Shown here: positions 19,071-27,037 of the stretch, in pieces
Position numbering within the stretch: the first letter of the stretch is position 1
Layout: every line of letters begins with the position of its first letter
Source of the DNA: Kineococcus aurantiacus
GTDB taxonomy: Bacteria > Actinomycetota > Actinomycetes > Actinomycetales > Kineococcaceae
Length of the DNA stretch: 64,000 nucleotides
Reading direction: 5' to 3'
Assembly: GCF_013409345.1 (NCBI RefSeq)
Contig: NZ_JACCBB010000001.1
Coordinates: 4,030,001 to 4,094,000, forward strand
Notes under the pieces: model-generated
Seen by the model: only the letters and a program-made list of their open reading frames with translations
Told to the model about the DNA's origin: nothing
The model's database searches: none
Made by a program: the position numbers and the translations under genes

Positions 19071-19099
19071 TCGACCGCCGGCGGTTCAGCGGGCAGGAT
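19071..19099 (+). promoter_or_regulatory. Leaderless promoter of the GNAT gene
   Basis: TCGACC (19071-19076), 17 nt, CAGGAT (19094-19099), then 6 nt to the GTG at 19106. Both hexamers differ little from TTGACA/TANNNT, and there is no clear Shine-Dalgarno sequence. Confidence 0.45.
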
Positions 19100-19105
19100 G
19101 CCGGG

Positions 19106-19990
19106 GTGTCCCTGACCAACTCCGCCGCGCGGGGCTCCACCGCGGGGACCCTGCGCGTGCTCGGCGGGCCGGACGCCCCCGCCCTCCTGCGCCTGTGCGA
19201 GCGCGACCCCGTCGCCAACCTCTTCGTCTCCGCGCGGCTGCTCGGGCTCGTCGCCCGCCCCGGCACCGACCTCGGGGGGCAGGTCTGGGGCTGGTTCGAG
19301 GACGGCGAGCTCGTCTCGGCCTGCTGGGCCGGCGCCAACCTCGTCCCCGTCGAGGCCACGCCCGCCGCGCTGGACGCCTTCGCCGCGCAGGCGCGCGCCG
19401 AGGGCCGGCGCTGCTCCTCCCTCGTCGGCCCGGCCGAACCGGTCCTGGCCCTGTGGCAGCGGCTCGAACCGCACTGGCGCGGGGTGCGCGAGGTCCGCGC
19501 CCACCAGCCGCTCATGGTCTGCGACACCGAGCCGTCCGTGCGGCCCGACCCCGCCGTGCGGCGCGCCACGCTGCGCGAGCTCGACCTCGTCGTGCCCGCG
19601 TGCGTGGCCATGTTCACCGAGGAGATCGGGTACGCCCCGGCCCCGCCCGACGGCGGCGGCGCCTACCGCGCCCGGATCGCCGAGCTCGTCTCCACCGGCC
19701 GCTCCTTCGTGCGCGTCGACCCCGGGCCGGCGGGCCCCGAGGTCGTCTTCAAGGCCGAGCTGGGCGCCGTCTCGCCCAAGGTGGTCCAGGTCCAGGGCGT
19801 GTGGGTCCCCCCGCACCGGCGCGGGCAGGGGCTGTCCGAACCGGGCATGGCCGCGGTCGTGGAGGCCGCCCGCGCCGACGGCGTCCAGCACGTCTCGCTC
19901 TACGTCAACGACTACAACGCCCGCGCGCTCGCGGCCTACCGCCGGGTCGGGTTCCGCGAGGTCGGCGCGTTCGCGACGGTGCTGTTCTAG
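19106..19990 (+). CDS. GNAT-family N-acetyltransferase (DUF4081-type)
   Basis: A 294-aa protein with an N-terminal domain (about 1-150, DUF4081-like, with CERDPVANLFVSARL) and a C-terminal GNAT domain. The acetyl-CoA pocket is in VQGVWVPPHRRGQGLSEPGMAAVV, and VSLYVNDYNARALAAYRRVGF forms the end of the fold. A gene of this kind directly after ispG is conserved in actinobacteria; its substrate is not known. GTG 19106 is favoured because it follows a promoter-like element by 6 nt. Confidence 0.85.
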   Translation: MSLTNSAARGSTAGTLRVLGGPDAPALLRLCERDPVANLFVSARLLGLVARPGTDLGGQVWGWFEDGELVSACWAGANLVPVEATPAALDAFAAQARAEGRRCSSLVGPAEPVLALWQRLEPHWRGVREVRAHQPLMVCDTEPSVRPDPAVRRATLRELDLVVPACVAMFTEEIGYAPAPPDGGGAYRARIAELVSTGRSFVRVDPGPAGPEVVFKAELGAVSPKVVQVQGVWVPPHRRGQGLSEPGMAAVVEAARADGVQHVSLYVNDYNARALAAYRRVGFREVGAFATVLF

Positions 19991-20316
19991 GGGCCTGTCC
20001 CGCGCGTCCCGGACGGTCGTGGTCGTGCTCGGGGGCGGAACACCACGACCTCGGCGGCGACGTGACCGGGGTTCCCCGACGACGTCGTGACCACGACGTG
20101 GTGGGGCGGTCCCGGGTTCACGCCCTCGCGCGACACCCTGCTCGCCGTCCGCGGCGTCCGGGCGCCCGTGGCGGCGTCCCCGGTCCCCGCCCTCCCCGCA
20201 CCCTCAGCGCGTGGAACCGCCCGCAGCGGGTAGGGCGAGAGCGGTGCCGGCCTCACGTCCGGGGCCGACGACAGCGGCGCGACGAGCGGCGCGGACAGAG
20301 ACGGCGAGGAGCGGAC
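19991..20316. promoter_or_regulatory. 326-bp intergenic region with two inverted repeats
   Basis: No gene is visible. GGTCGTGGT (20015-20023) and ACCACGACC (20042-20050) form a 9-bp inverted repeat with an 18-nt spacer. ACGTCGTG (20082-20089) and CACGACGT (20092-20099) form an 8-bp repeat with a 2-nt spacer. Both share the half-site core TCGTG/CACGA. They lie about 220-300 bp upstream of the aldehyde dehydrogenase gene and look like sites for one dimeric regulator. No promoter could be fixed. Confidence 0.4.
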
Positions 20317-21738
20317 ATGGCGATCGCGACGATCGACCCGACGACCGGTGAGACGGTGCGCGAGTTCGAAGCGCTGGACGAGGAGGCCGTGGACGAGCGC
20401 ATCGCGCGCGCCTCGGCGGCCTTCACGACCTACCGGCTGACGACACCCGAGCAGCGGGTGGGCTGGTTGCGCGCGGCGGCCGACGTGCTGGACGCGGACA
20501 CCGACGACGTCGCCGCGCTGATGACGCTGGAGATGGGCAAGACGCTGGCCGCGGCGAAGGCCGAGGTGGCCAAGTGCGCCGCGGCGTTGCGCTACTACGC
20601 CGAGCAGGGTCCGGCCTTCCTGCGGCCGCGCCCGGCCGACGCCGACGCCGTCGGCGCGCGCGAGGCGTACGTGACGTACCAGCCGCTGGGCGTGGTGCTG
20701 GCGGTGATGCCGTGGAACTTCCCCCTGTGGCAGGCGATGCGCTTCGCCGCCCCGGCGCTGATGGCCGGGAACGTGGGGCTGCTCAAGCACGCCAGCAACG
20801 TGCCGCAGACCGCGCTCTACCTGGAGGAGCTGTTCCGGAAGGCGGGCTTCCCCGCCGACGTGTTCCAGACGCTGCTCATCGGCTCCGGCGCCATCGAGGC
20901 GGTGCTGCGCGACGACCGCGTGGTCGCCGCGACGCTGACCGGCAGCGCACCGGCCGGGCGGTCGGTGGCCTCCGTCGCCGGGGACGTGCTCAAGCCCACC
21001 GTGCTGGAACTGGGCGGCAGCGACCCCTTCGTCGTGATGCCCTCCGCCGACCTGGAGACCGCTGCGGGCGTGGCGGTCACCGCCCGCTGCCAGAACAACG
21101 GGCAGAGCTGCATCGCGGCCAAGCGCTTCTTCGTGCACGCCGACGTCGCCGAGGAGTTCACCCGGCTGTTCGCCCAGAAGCTGGCCGCGCTGCGGGTGGG
21201 GGACCCGATGGCTGACGACACCCAGGTCGGCCCGCTGGCCACGGAGTCGGGCCGTCAGGACGTGGAGGAGTACGTCCGCGACGCCGTCGAGCAGGGGGCG
21301 ACCGTCGTCACGGGCGGGCAGCGGCCGCAGGGCCCGGGCTGGTTCTACCCGCCGACGCTGCTGACCGGCATCACCCCGCGGATGCGGGTCTACGACGAGG
21401 AGGTCTTCGGACCGGTGGCGGTGCTGTTCACCGTCTCCAGCCTCCAGGAGGCGATCGACATCGCCAACAGCCACCCCTACGGGTTGGGGTCGAACATCTG
21501 GACGGAGGACGAGGAGGAGCGGGCCCGGTTCGTCCGGGACGTGCAGTCGGGGATGGTCTTCGTCAACGGCATGGTCACCAGCTACCCGGAACTGCCGTTC
21601 GGCGGGGTGAAGCAGAGCGGCTACGGCCGCGAACTCACCGACCTGGGCATGCACGCCTTCATGAACGCCAAGACGGTCTGGGTGGGGCCGCCCAGCGGCG
21701 AGCAGCGTCAGGGCGACGCCTCCAGCGCGTCCGAGTGA
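20317..21738 (+). CDS. NAD(P)-dependent succinate-semialdehyde/aldehyde dehydrogenase
   Basis: ALDH-superfamily protein of 473 aa, paralogous to gabD in this window but from another subgroup. It has AVMPWNFPLWQAMRFAAPAL, LTGSAPAGRSV, catalytic Glu in LELGGSDPFVVMPSADL, nucleophilic Cys in NNGQSCIAAKRFF, and EEVFGPVAVLF. This pattern fits GabD1-type NADP-linked succinate-semialdehyde dehydrogenases. ATG 20317 has GGCGAGGAG upstream. It is followed 9 nt later by a predicted small-acid transporter. Codon choice seems slightly looser than in flanking core genes (more TTG), which may indicate a different history. Confidence 0.85.
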   Translation: MAIATIDPTTGETVREFEALDEEAVDERIARASAAFTTYRLTTPEQRVGWLRAAADVLDADTDDVAALMTLEMGKTLAAAKAEVAKCAAALRYYAEQGPAFLRPRPADADAVGAREAYVTYQPLGVVLAVMPWNFPLWQAMRFAAPALMAGNVGLLKHASNVPQTALYLEELFRKAGFPADVFQTLLIGSGAIEAVLRDDRVVAATLTGSAPAGRSVASVAGDVLKPTVLELGGSDPFVVMPSADLETAAGVAVTARCQNNGQSCIAAKRFFVHADVAEEFTRLFAQKLAALRVGDPMADDTQVGPLATESGRQDVEEYVRDAVEQGATVVTGGQRPQGPGWFYPPTLLTGITPRMRVYDEEVFGPVAVLFTVSSLQEAIDIANSHPYGLGSNIWTEDEEERARFVRDVQSGMVFVNGMVTSYPELPFGGVKQSGYGRELTDLGMHAFMNAKTVWVGPPSGEQRQGDASSASE

Positions 21739-21747
21739 GGCGGGTCC

Positions 21748-22437
21748 GTGCCTGGGACCGAGCCCGGTGACGGCCTGCAGGACCGCGTGCGCATCGTCCT
21801 GCGCCCGGTGGGCAGCGGCCTGCCTCTGGGGTTCTTCGCCTTCGGTGTGGGGATGGCGCTGCTGGGGGGCCTGGACCTGGAGATCGTCCCCGTCGGGCAG
21901 TCCCCTCAGCTGGGCTGGATGCTCATCACGTTCGTCGCGCCGGCCGAGCTCGTGGCGGCGGTCATCGCCTTCGCCTCCCGCGACGGTGCCGCCGGCACGG
22001 GTCTGGGTCTGTTCGCCGCCGCGTGGTCGGGGATCGGGGGTCAGCTGGTGCTGGGGCCTCCTGGTGGGTCCAGCGCGGTGCTGGGGGTGTACCTGCTCGT
22101 GTTCAGCACCGCGGTCGCGCTGCTGGCCCTCGCCGCGCGGCGCGGGCAGCCGTTGATGGCCGCCGTCCTGACGCTGTCGGCGGTGCGCGGGTACTTCGAC
22201 GGCGTCCACGAGTTCACCGGGACGGGCTGGGCGCAGACCACCGCGGGGGTCCTGGCCTGGGTGATCACCGTGGCGGCCCTCTACGGCGGTCTGGCGTTCG
22301 TGCTGGAGGACGGTGCGCACCGCACGGTCCTGCCGCTGGGCCGGCGGGGCGACTCGGCCACGGCGCTGGGCGGGGGCGGCCTGGACGGTCAGCTGAGCGA
22401 CCTGGACGCCGAGGCCGGGGTGCGCCGGCGGTTGTGA
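21748..22437 (+). CDS. GPR1/FUN34/YaaH-type membrane protein (acetate/succinate transporter-like)
   Basis: A 229-aa protein with about six hydrophobic segments. The first, LPLGFFAFGVGMALLGG, resembles the NPAPLGLLAFG signature of the family; a later HEFTG motif and hydrophobic C-terminal pair also fit. Relatives (SatP, Ady2) carry acetate and succinate. The Asn-Pro of the signature is replaced (VGSGLPLG), so the match is diverged and transport is inferred. Its position directly after a succinate-semialdehyde dehydrogenase would suit succinate or a related acid. The C-terminal about 35 residues are Gly/Asp-rich and soluble. Start is GTG. Confidence 0.55.
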   Translation: MPGTEPGDGLQDRVRIVLRPVGSGLPLGFFAFGVGMALLGGLDLEIVPVGQSPQLGWMLITFVAPAELVAAVIAFASRDGAAGTGLGLFAAAWSGIGGQLVLGPPGGSSAVLGVYLLVFSTAVALLALAARRGQPLMAAVLTLSAVRGYFDGVHEFTGTGWAQTTAGVLAWVITVAALYGGLAFVLEDGAHRTVLPLGRRGDSATALGGGGLDGQLSDLDAEAGVRRRL

Positions 22438-22548
22438 GGTCCGGCTGTGCGGCCACCCGGCCGGCGCGGGGCGTCGGGCAGCACCCGCTGGACGCGGACG
22501 CCTCGGTCCGCGGACCCGCTCACCGCGCCGTGCAGCACCTCACCATCC

Positions 22549-22932
22549 TCACGAGGGGCCCGCGGGGTCCGTCTCCAGGAACACCAGCCCGTTCCCGTCG
22601 GGGTCGCTGAAGTGGAACATCGGCGGGACCCCCTCCCACCGCAGCACCTCGTCGTTGTGCAGGACGACCCCCGCCGTGGCGGCCAGCCGGGCGTGGGCGG
22701 CGCCGGCGTCGGTCGTGCCCAGCCGCACGGCCAGGGGCAGCGGGCTGTCCGGGGGCAGCAGGACGATCCCGACGTCCGAGCCCGGCGGCACCACCTCCAC
22801 CACCCGGGCCCCGGGCCACACCTCCACGTCGTGGCGCACCTCGCACCCCAGCACGCCGGTGTAGAAGGCCAGGGCCGCGTCCTGGTCGGCCACCGGCACC
22901 GTCACGCTCAGCACCCTCGTCGTCATCGCCAT
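22549..22932 (-). CDS. VOC (glyoxalase/bleomycin resistance) family protein
   Basis: A 127-aa single vicinal-oxygen-chelate domain protein: VLSVTVPVADQDAALAFYTGVLG at the N-terminus and FHFSDPDGNGLVFLE at the C-terminus. The pattern is that of the small VOC proteins related to lactoylglutathione lyase and extradiol dioxygenases. Substrate is unknown. Two starts six nt apart (22932, 22926) are possible. It is divergent from a second VOC gene across about 170 nt, which contains a short CGGGTCGA tandem duplication. Confidence 0.75.
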   Translation of the reverse strand: MAMTTRVLSVTVPVADQDAALAFYTGVLGCEVRHDVEVWPGARVVEVVPPGSDVGIVLLPPDSPLPLAVRLGTTDAGAAHARLAATAGVVLHNDEVLRWEGVPPMFHFSDPDGNGLVFLETDPAGPS

Positions 22933-23101
22933 GCCGACAGGACCGTGCGACGGGCCCGGACTCATCGGAGCCGCCGCGGGGGGACCACGCGGCTCTCCCG
23001 CCGCTCCGGGGTGCGCCGGGGCGCCGCGCGGGAGACGGTGCCGGGGGCACCGCGGGTCGACGGGTCGACGATCCGCCCGCGGGCCGGACGCGGAGGCGGA
23101 C

Positions 23102-23455
23102 GTGGCGAGCGGTGTGGCGACGGTGTGGGTCCCGGTGGCCGACATGGACCGGGCGGTGGAGTTCTACGGACGGACGCTGGGGCTGGAGGTGACGTCGACC
23201 TCGCCCGACTGGAGCGAGATCGACGCGAACGGGCTGATGATCGGGCTGAACGCCCGGGAGGAGACCTCGCGCGGGGCCGGCGGGGGCGCCGTCGTGACGT
23301 TCCAGCCCGACGGCGGCATCGAGGACGAGGTGGCCCGGTTGCGGGAGGCCGGGGTGGAGTTCACCGGCGACGTCAGCGAGCACCCGTGGGGCCGGATCGC
23401 GCCCTTCCGGGACAGCGAGGGCAACGACCTGCAGCTGTACGCCCCGCCGGCCTGA
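23102..23455 (+). CDS. VOC family protein
   Basis: A 117-aa VOC domain protein with ATVWVPVADMDRAVEFYGRTLG at its N-terminus (metal-ligand His not seen in the first strand) and IAPFRDSEGNDLQLYAP at the C-terminus, where the Glu equivalent of other family members may bind metal. GTG 23102 follows a GGAGG sequence. It may pair functionally with the neighbouring divergent VOC protein, but the sequences are not close. Function unknown. Confidence 0.75.
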   Translation: MASGVATVWVPVADMDRAVEFYGRTLGLEVTSTSPDWSEIDANGLMIGLNAREETSRGAGGGAVVTFQPDGGIEDEVARLREAGVEFTGDVSEHPWGRIAPFRDSEGNDLQLYAPPA

Positions 23456-23482
23456 GGGTCTGCCCGGGGGTCTGCCGGGGCG

Positions 23483-23511
23483 GTGGACGGGTCGGGTGCC
23501 GACCCGTCCAC
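23483..23511. terminator. Terminator between convergent VOC and monooxygenase genes
   Basis: A 13-bp perfect stem (GTGGACGGGTCGG at 23483-23495 and its complement at 23499-23511) with a GTG loop, placed midway between the two convergent stops. Confidence 0.75.
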
Positions 23512-23519
23512 GCCCGCGC

Positions 23520-25250
23520 TCAGGGCAGGCGCAGCGGCTGCAGCTCCGCGAAGCGGTCACCGGGGCCGGGGTTGCCGGGGGCGCTGGCCCCGCCGAGCTG
23601 GTGCACCACGCCCCACACGGCGTTCAGGCCCGTCGTGACCGCCCCCTCGGCCCAGCCGGGGGTGAAGGAGATGTCGTCCCCGGCCAGGAAGACCCCGCGC
23701 TGGTGCGCCGGCAGGTCGTCCTGGACGAAGTGGGAGAACAGCCGCTGCTGGTAGCGGTAGTGCCCGGGCAGGTTCCCCCGGAAGGCGCCCATGAAGTGCG
23801 GTTCGCGCTCCCACGACACGGTGATGGGCTCACCGAGCACGTGCGAGGCGATGTCGACGTCGGGGTAGATCTGCCTGAGGTTGTGCAGCATGAGCCGCAC
23901 GCGCTCGTCGGTGTCCAGCGCCAGCCACTTCAGGGCGTCGTCGTTCCACGTGTAGCTCAGGCAGATGACGGCGGGGGAGTCCACGGCCGCGGGGTCGTCC
24001 AGGCCCTCGCCGCCGTCGAGCAGGTACGTCCCGCGGGTCATGCGGTCGGTGAGGGTCGTGCTCATGACCCGCCGCCCCGTGGCCAGGTCCACGTCGCGCC
24101 AGAACGGGCGGTCCACCAGGACGAACGTCTTGGAGGACTGCATGTAGTGCGAGCGCTCCATCGCCATCCACAGGTCGTGGCTGAACAGCGACTCCTCGGT
24201 GTCGATGCCCGCCGACAGCAGCCAGGACTGGCACGTGACGACGACGGCCTCGTAGGGACGCTCGGTGCCCCAGCGGTCCAGCACGCGCAGACGGCCGTCC
24301 TCGCCGCGGCGCACGCGCGTGACGGCCGAGCGGGGGGACCCGCCGTGAAGGGACCGCAGGCTGGTGCCCGCCGGCCAGTGCACGAGGTCGTCCGGGGCGT
24401 GCTCCCACAGGCCCAGCGGGACGCCCTGCGCGCCGCCGGTGATGCGGTGGTGCTGGTCGTCGGCGTCGGTGTGCACGACGCGCAGGATCTCCAGGACGGA
24501 GTTGGGGAAGTCGGTGTCCCAGCCGCCGGTGCCGAAACCGACCTGTCCGAACGTCTCCCGGTAGGAGTACGGCAGCGCCGAGAACGCCGGCGACTTCGCG
24601 ACGAACCCGTAGAACGTCTCCTCGTCCAGGCGGGGGACCGTCCGGTTCCAGATCTCCTTGATCGTGCCCAGGTCCCGGCGTCGGATCGCGTCCTGCATGG
24701 CCTCCAGCTCCGCGCCCTCCACCAGCGCGCGCCGCCACGCGGCGGCGACCTCGCCGAACTCGGCGGGCAGGTCGGCGGCGGTCTCGGCGTAGTGGGCCTG
24801 GTTGCGCAGCTCGATGACGGTGCTGGGGGTCTGCGGGGCCAGCGGGTTGGGGAACGGGCTGGTGCGCAGGCCGAGGGTGTCGACGTAGTGGAAGAACGCC
24901 CGCCCGGAGGCGGGGAAGCGCATGCCGCCCAGGTCGGCGACGGCGCCGGGGACCCCGGGGAAGGCCGCCGAGCGCAGCCGGCCGCCGATCTCGCCGGCCT
25001 CGTAGACGACGGGGCGCAGGCCCAGCTTCATCAGCTCGTACGCCGCGACCAGCCCGGACATGCCTGCCCCCACGACGGCGACCTCCGTGCCGAGGCGGTC
25101 CTGCGGCACCGAGCCCAGGCCCGCGGGGTGGGCCAGGTAGTCGTCGTAGGGGAAGGGGAAGTCCGGGACGAGCATCGTCAGCGGCCCGGGGCCGCCGGCG
25201 GGTGCCTCGGGCAGCTCGTCCTCGGTGCTGGTGCCGGTGGGCAGCGTCAC
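23520..25250 (-). CDS. Flavin L-amino acid 2-monooxygenase (DavB/arginine 2-monooxygenase type)
   Basis: FAD-dependent amine-oxidase-fold protein of 576 aa. Dinucleotide-binding GAGMSG is at 61-66, followed by the FAD-ribose Glu (E84) and GGRLRS. Conserved blocks FPFPYDDYLAHPAGLGS, AAYELMKLGLRPVVYEA, FGQVGFGTGGWDTDFPNS, HYMQSSKTFVLVDRPFW and FLAGDDISFTPGWAEGAV closely match, from memory, Pseudomonas lysine 2-monooxygenase DavB, which converts lysine to 5-aminovaleramide by oxidative decarboxylation. The gene follows a ureohydrolase gene by 1 nt, and an amidase and basic-amino-acid-type permease are nearby. Arginine, giving 4-guanidinobutanamide, is therefore the more likely substrate here; lysine remains possible. 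Start is GTG. Confidence 0.85.
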   Translation of the reverse strand: MTLPTGTSTEDELPEAPAGGPGPLTMLVPDFPFPYDDYLAHPAGLGSVPQDRLGTEVAVVGAGMSGLVAAYELMKLGLRPVVYEAGEIGGRLRSAAFPGVPGAVADLGGMRFPASGRAFFHYVDTLGLRTSPFPNPLAPQTPSTVIELRNQAHYAETAADLPAEFGEVAAAWRRALVEGAELEAMQDAIRRRDLGTIKEIWNRTVPRLDEETFYGFVAKSPAFSALPYSYRETFGQVGFGTGGWDTDFPNSVLEILRVVHTDADDQHHRITGGAQGVPLGLWEHAPDDLVHWPAGTSLRSLHGGSPRSAVTRVRRGEDGRLRVLDRWGTERPYEAVVVTCQSWLLSAGIDTEESLFSHDLWMAMERSHYMQSSKTFVLVDRPFWRDVDLATGRRVMSTTLTDRMTRGTYLLDGGEGLDDPAAVDSPAVICLSYTWNDDALKWLALDTDERVRLMLHNLRQIYPDVDIASHVLGEPITVSWEREPHFMGAFRGNLPGHYRYQQRLFSHFVQDDLPAHQRGVFLAGDDISFTPGWAEGAVTTGLNAVWGVVHQLGGASAPGNPGPGDRFAELQPLRLP

Positions 25251-25251
25251 G

Positions 25252-26217
25252 TCAGCGCCCCTTCCGGGTCGCGGCGAGCACGGACAGCAGCTCGTAGGTG
25301 ACGTGGGCCGCGGCGATGCCGGTGATCTCGGCGTGGTCGTAGGCGGGGGCGACCTCGACGACGTCGGCGCCGACGACGTTCAGGCCGGTCAGCCCGCGCA
25401 GGGTGTTGAGCAGCTCCCGGCTGGTGAGGCCACCGGCCTCGGGGGTGCCGGTGCCGGGGGCCGCGGCGGGGTCGAGGACGTCGATGTCGACGGAGACGTA
25501 GACCGGCCCGTCGCCCAGGCGGCGGCGCACGCGGTCCACGGCGCCGGCCACGCCGTCGACCTCGTAGTCGTCGGCGCGCACGACCTGGAAGCCCAGGACG
25601 GCGTCGTCCTCGAGGTCCTGCTCGCTGTAGAGGGGACCGCGGGTGCCCACGTGCAGGCAGCGCTCCAGGTCCAGCAGGCCCTCCTCGCTGGCGCGGCGGA
25701 ACGGGGTGCCGTGGGTGTAGGGGGCGCCGAAGTAGGTGTCCCAGGTGTCGAGGTGGGCGTCGAAGTGCAGGACGGCGAGCTTGCCGTGCTGCCTGGCCAG
25801 GGCGCGCAGCGCGGGCAGGGCCAGGGTGTGGTCGCCGCCGAGGGCCATGACGGTCGCGCCGTCCTCGGTCAGCCGGGTCAGCGCGGTCTCCGTCTCGCGC
25901 AGCGCCTCGCCGATGTCGAAGGGGTTCAGCCCCAGGTCGCCGGCGTCGGCGACCTGCTGGGCGGCGAAGGGGGAGACGCCCAGGGCCGGGTTGTAGGGCC
26001 GCAGCAGCTTGGAGGAGGCGCGGATGTGCCCGGGGCCGAAGCGGGCCCCGGGCCGGTAGCTGACGCCGGAGTCGAAGGGCAGGCCGACGACGGCGACGTC
26101 GGCGCGCGAGACCTCGTCCAGGCGCGGCAGGCGCGCGAAGGTGGTGGGGCCGCCGTAGCGGGGGACGCGGGTGGCGTCGACCGGACCCTGCGGCGGAGGG
26201 GAGCTGGGGGACGGCAT
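25252..26217 (-). CDS. Ureohydrolase (guanidinobutyrase/agmatinase family)
   Basis: Binuclear manganese hydrolase of 321 aa that releases urea from a guanidino compound. Metal ligands are visible: H130 in GGDHT, D153/H155/D157 in [10 protein letters not shown], and D244/D246 in [10 protein letters not shown]. The family covers agmatinase, guanidinobutyrase and proclavaminate amidinohydrolase. Beside a DavB-type monooxygenase and an amidase, 4-guanidinobutanoate is the best-fitting substrate, yielding GABA and urea; agmatine is the alternative. ATG 26217 is fixed by a promoter whose -10 ends 7 nt upstream, excluding the longer open frame. Confidence 0.9.
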   Translation of the reverse strand: MPSPSSPPPQGPVDATRVPRYGGPTTFARLPRLDEVSRADVAVVGLPFDSGVSYRPGARFGPGHIRASSKLLRPYNPALGVSPFAAQQVADAGDLGLNPFDIGEALRETETALTRLTEDGATVMALGGDHTLALPALRALARQHGKLAVLHFDAHLDTWDTYFGAPYTHGTPFRRASEEGLLDLERCLHVGTRGPLYSEQDLEDDAVLGFQVVRADDYEVDGVAGAVDRVRRRLGDGPVYVSVDIDVLDPAAAPGTGTPEAGGLTSRELLNTLRGLTGLNVVGADVVEVAPAYDHAEITGIAAAHVTYELLSVLAATRKGR

Positions 26218-26224
26218 GGTGCCC

Positions 26225-26265
26225 ACAGTGGCGCGTCGCCCCCCGACGGTCAACCCTTGTTTACC
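26225..26265 (-). promoter_or_regulatory. Promoter and operator of the ureohydrolase-monooxygenase operon
   Basis: On the minus strand: -35 TTGACC (26253-26248), 17-nt spacer, -10 CACTGT (26230-26225), 7 nt to the ATG, a leaderless arrangement. Overlapping the -35, GGTCAAC (26248-26254) and GTTTACC (26259-26265) form an imperfect 7-bp inverted repeat with a 4-nt spacer. It would be a natural repressor site for the XRE-cupin regulator encoded divergently next door. Confidence 0.55.
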
Positions 26266-26345
26266 GGTGGAGCCAGGGGGTTTCCAGATCGCCCCCGTCG
26301 GTGCCACACTGCGGCGACGCGACGGCGGGACGACCAGGGGGCACG

Positions 26346-26984
26346 GTGCAGGCAGCGGCGACGGGGCCGGACCCGGACGGACCGGGGACCCGCGGCGACC
26401 CCGGCGGCTCGGCCCTCGTCGGGGCCCGGCTGCGCGCCGCGCGCCTGGCCCAGCGCCGCACCGTCGCCGAGGTCGCCGAGGCCAGCGGGCTGACCAAGGG
26501 CTTCCTGTCCCGCCTGGAGCGCGACCGCGCCACGGCCTCCGTCGCCGCCCTGGTCCGCCTCTGCGGCACCCTCGACCTGGCCGTGGGCAGCCTCTTCACC
26601 CCCGCCCCGGCCGGGGAGGTCGTCCGCGCCGGCCACTACCCGCCCATCACCTTCGGCGGGCACGGCCTGCACGAGTCCCTGCTCACCCCGCTGGGGGAAC
26701 GGCGCGTGGCCGTCATCGTCAGCGAGCTCGCCCCCCGCGGCGGCTCCGGCGACGAGCCCTACGCCCTCGACGCCGACGTCGAGTTCGCCCTCGTCCTGGC
26801 CGGCGAGGTCGAGCTGCGCTTCGCCGGCCCCGCACCCGCCGAGACCGTCCTGCTGGGCACCGGGGACGCCTTCACCTTCGACCCCGCCCGCCCCCACAGC
26901 TTCCAGGCCGCCGGCGACGGCCCCGCCCGGGTGCTGTGGGTCGTCAGCCCCGCCCTGTCCGACCCGCCGCGCCGCCCCGCGTGA
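26346..26984 (+). CDS. XRE-family regulator with cupin sensor domain
   Basis: A 212-aa regulator: N-terminal helix-turn-helix (about 30-85, [41 protein letters not shown]) and C-terminal cupin domain (about 130-205, ending [18 protein letters not shown]). PuuR-like regulators of this design respond to polyamines or amino acid catabolites. It is divergent from the ureohydrolase gene and followed by a permease, so it probably controls both arms of the catabolic cluster. GTG 26346 follows AGGGGG; an in-frame GTG at 26301 is less likely. Confidence 0.85.
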   Translation: MQAAATGPDPDGPGTRGDPGGSALVGARLRAARLAQRRTVAEVAEASGLTKGFLSRLERDRATASVAALVRLCGTLDLAVGSLFTPAPAGEVVRAGHYPPITFGGHGLHESLLTPLGERRVAVIVSELAPRGGSGDEPYALDADVEFALVLAGEVELRFAGPAPAETVLLGTGDAFTFDPARPHSFQAAGDGPARVLWVVSPALSDPPRRPA

Positions 26985-27037
26985 GCGCACCGCACACCCC
27001 GCACGAGCACCCGCACGCTCGCGGACGAAGGAGTCCC

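Noticed and set aside
22438-22548. Small gene between the membrane protein and the VOC gene
   Set aside because: Open frames in this 111-nt gap are Arg/Ser/Pro-rich shadows without a ribosome binding site.
26301-26345. Longer N-terminus of the XRE-cupin regulator from GTG 26301
   Set aside because: Extra residues are low-complexity, and GTG 26346 has a better Shine-Dalgarno sequence; the helix-turn-helix begins well after both.
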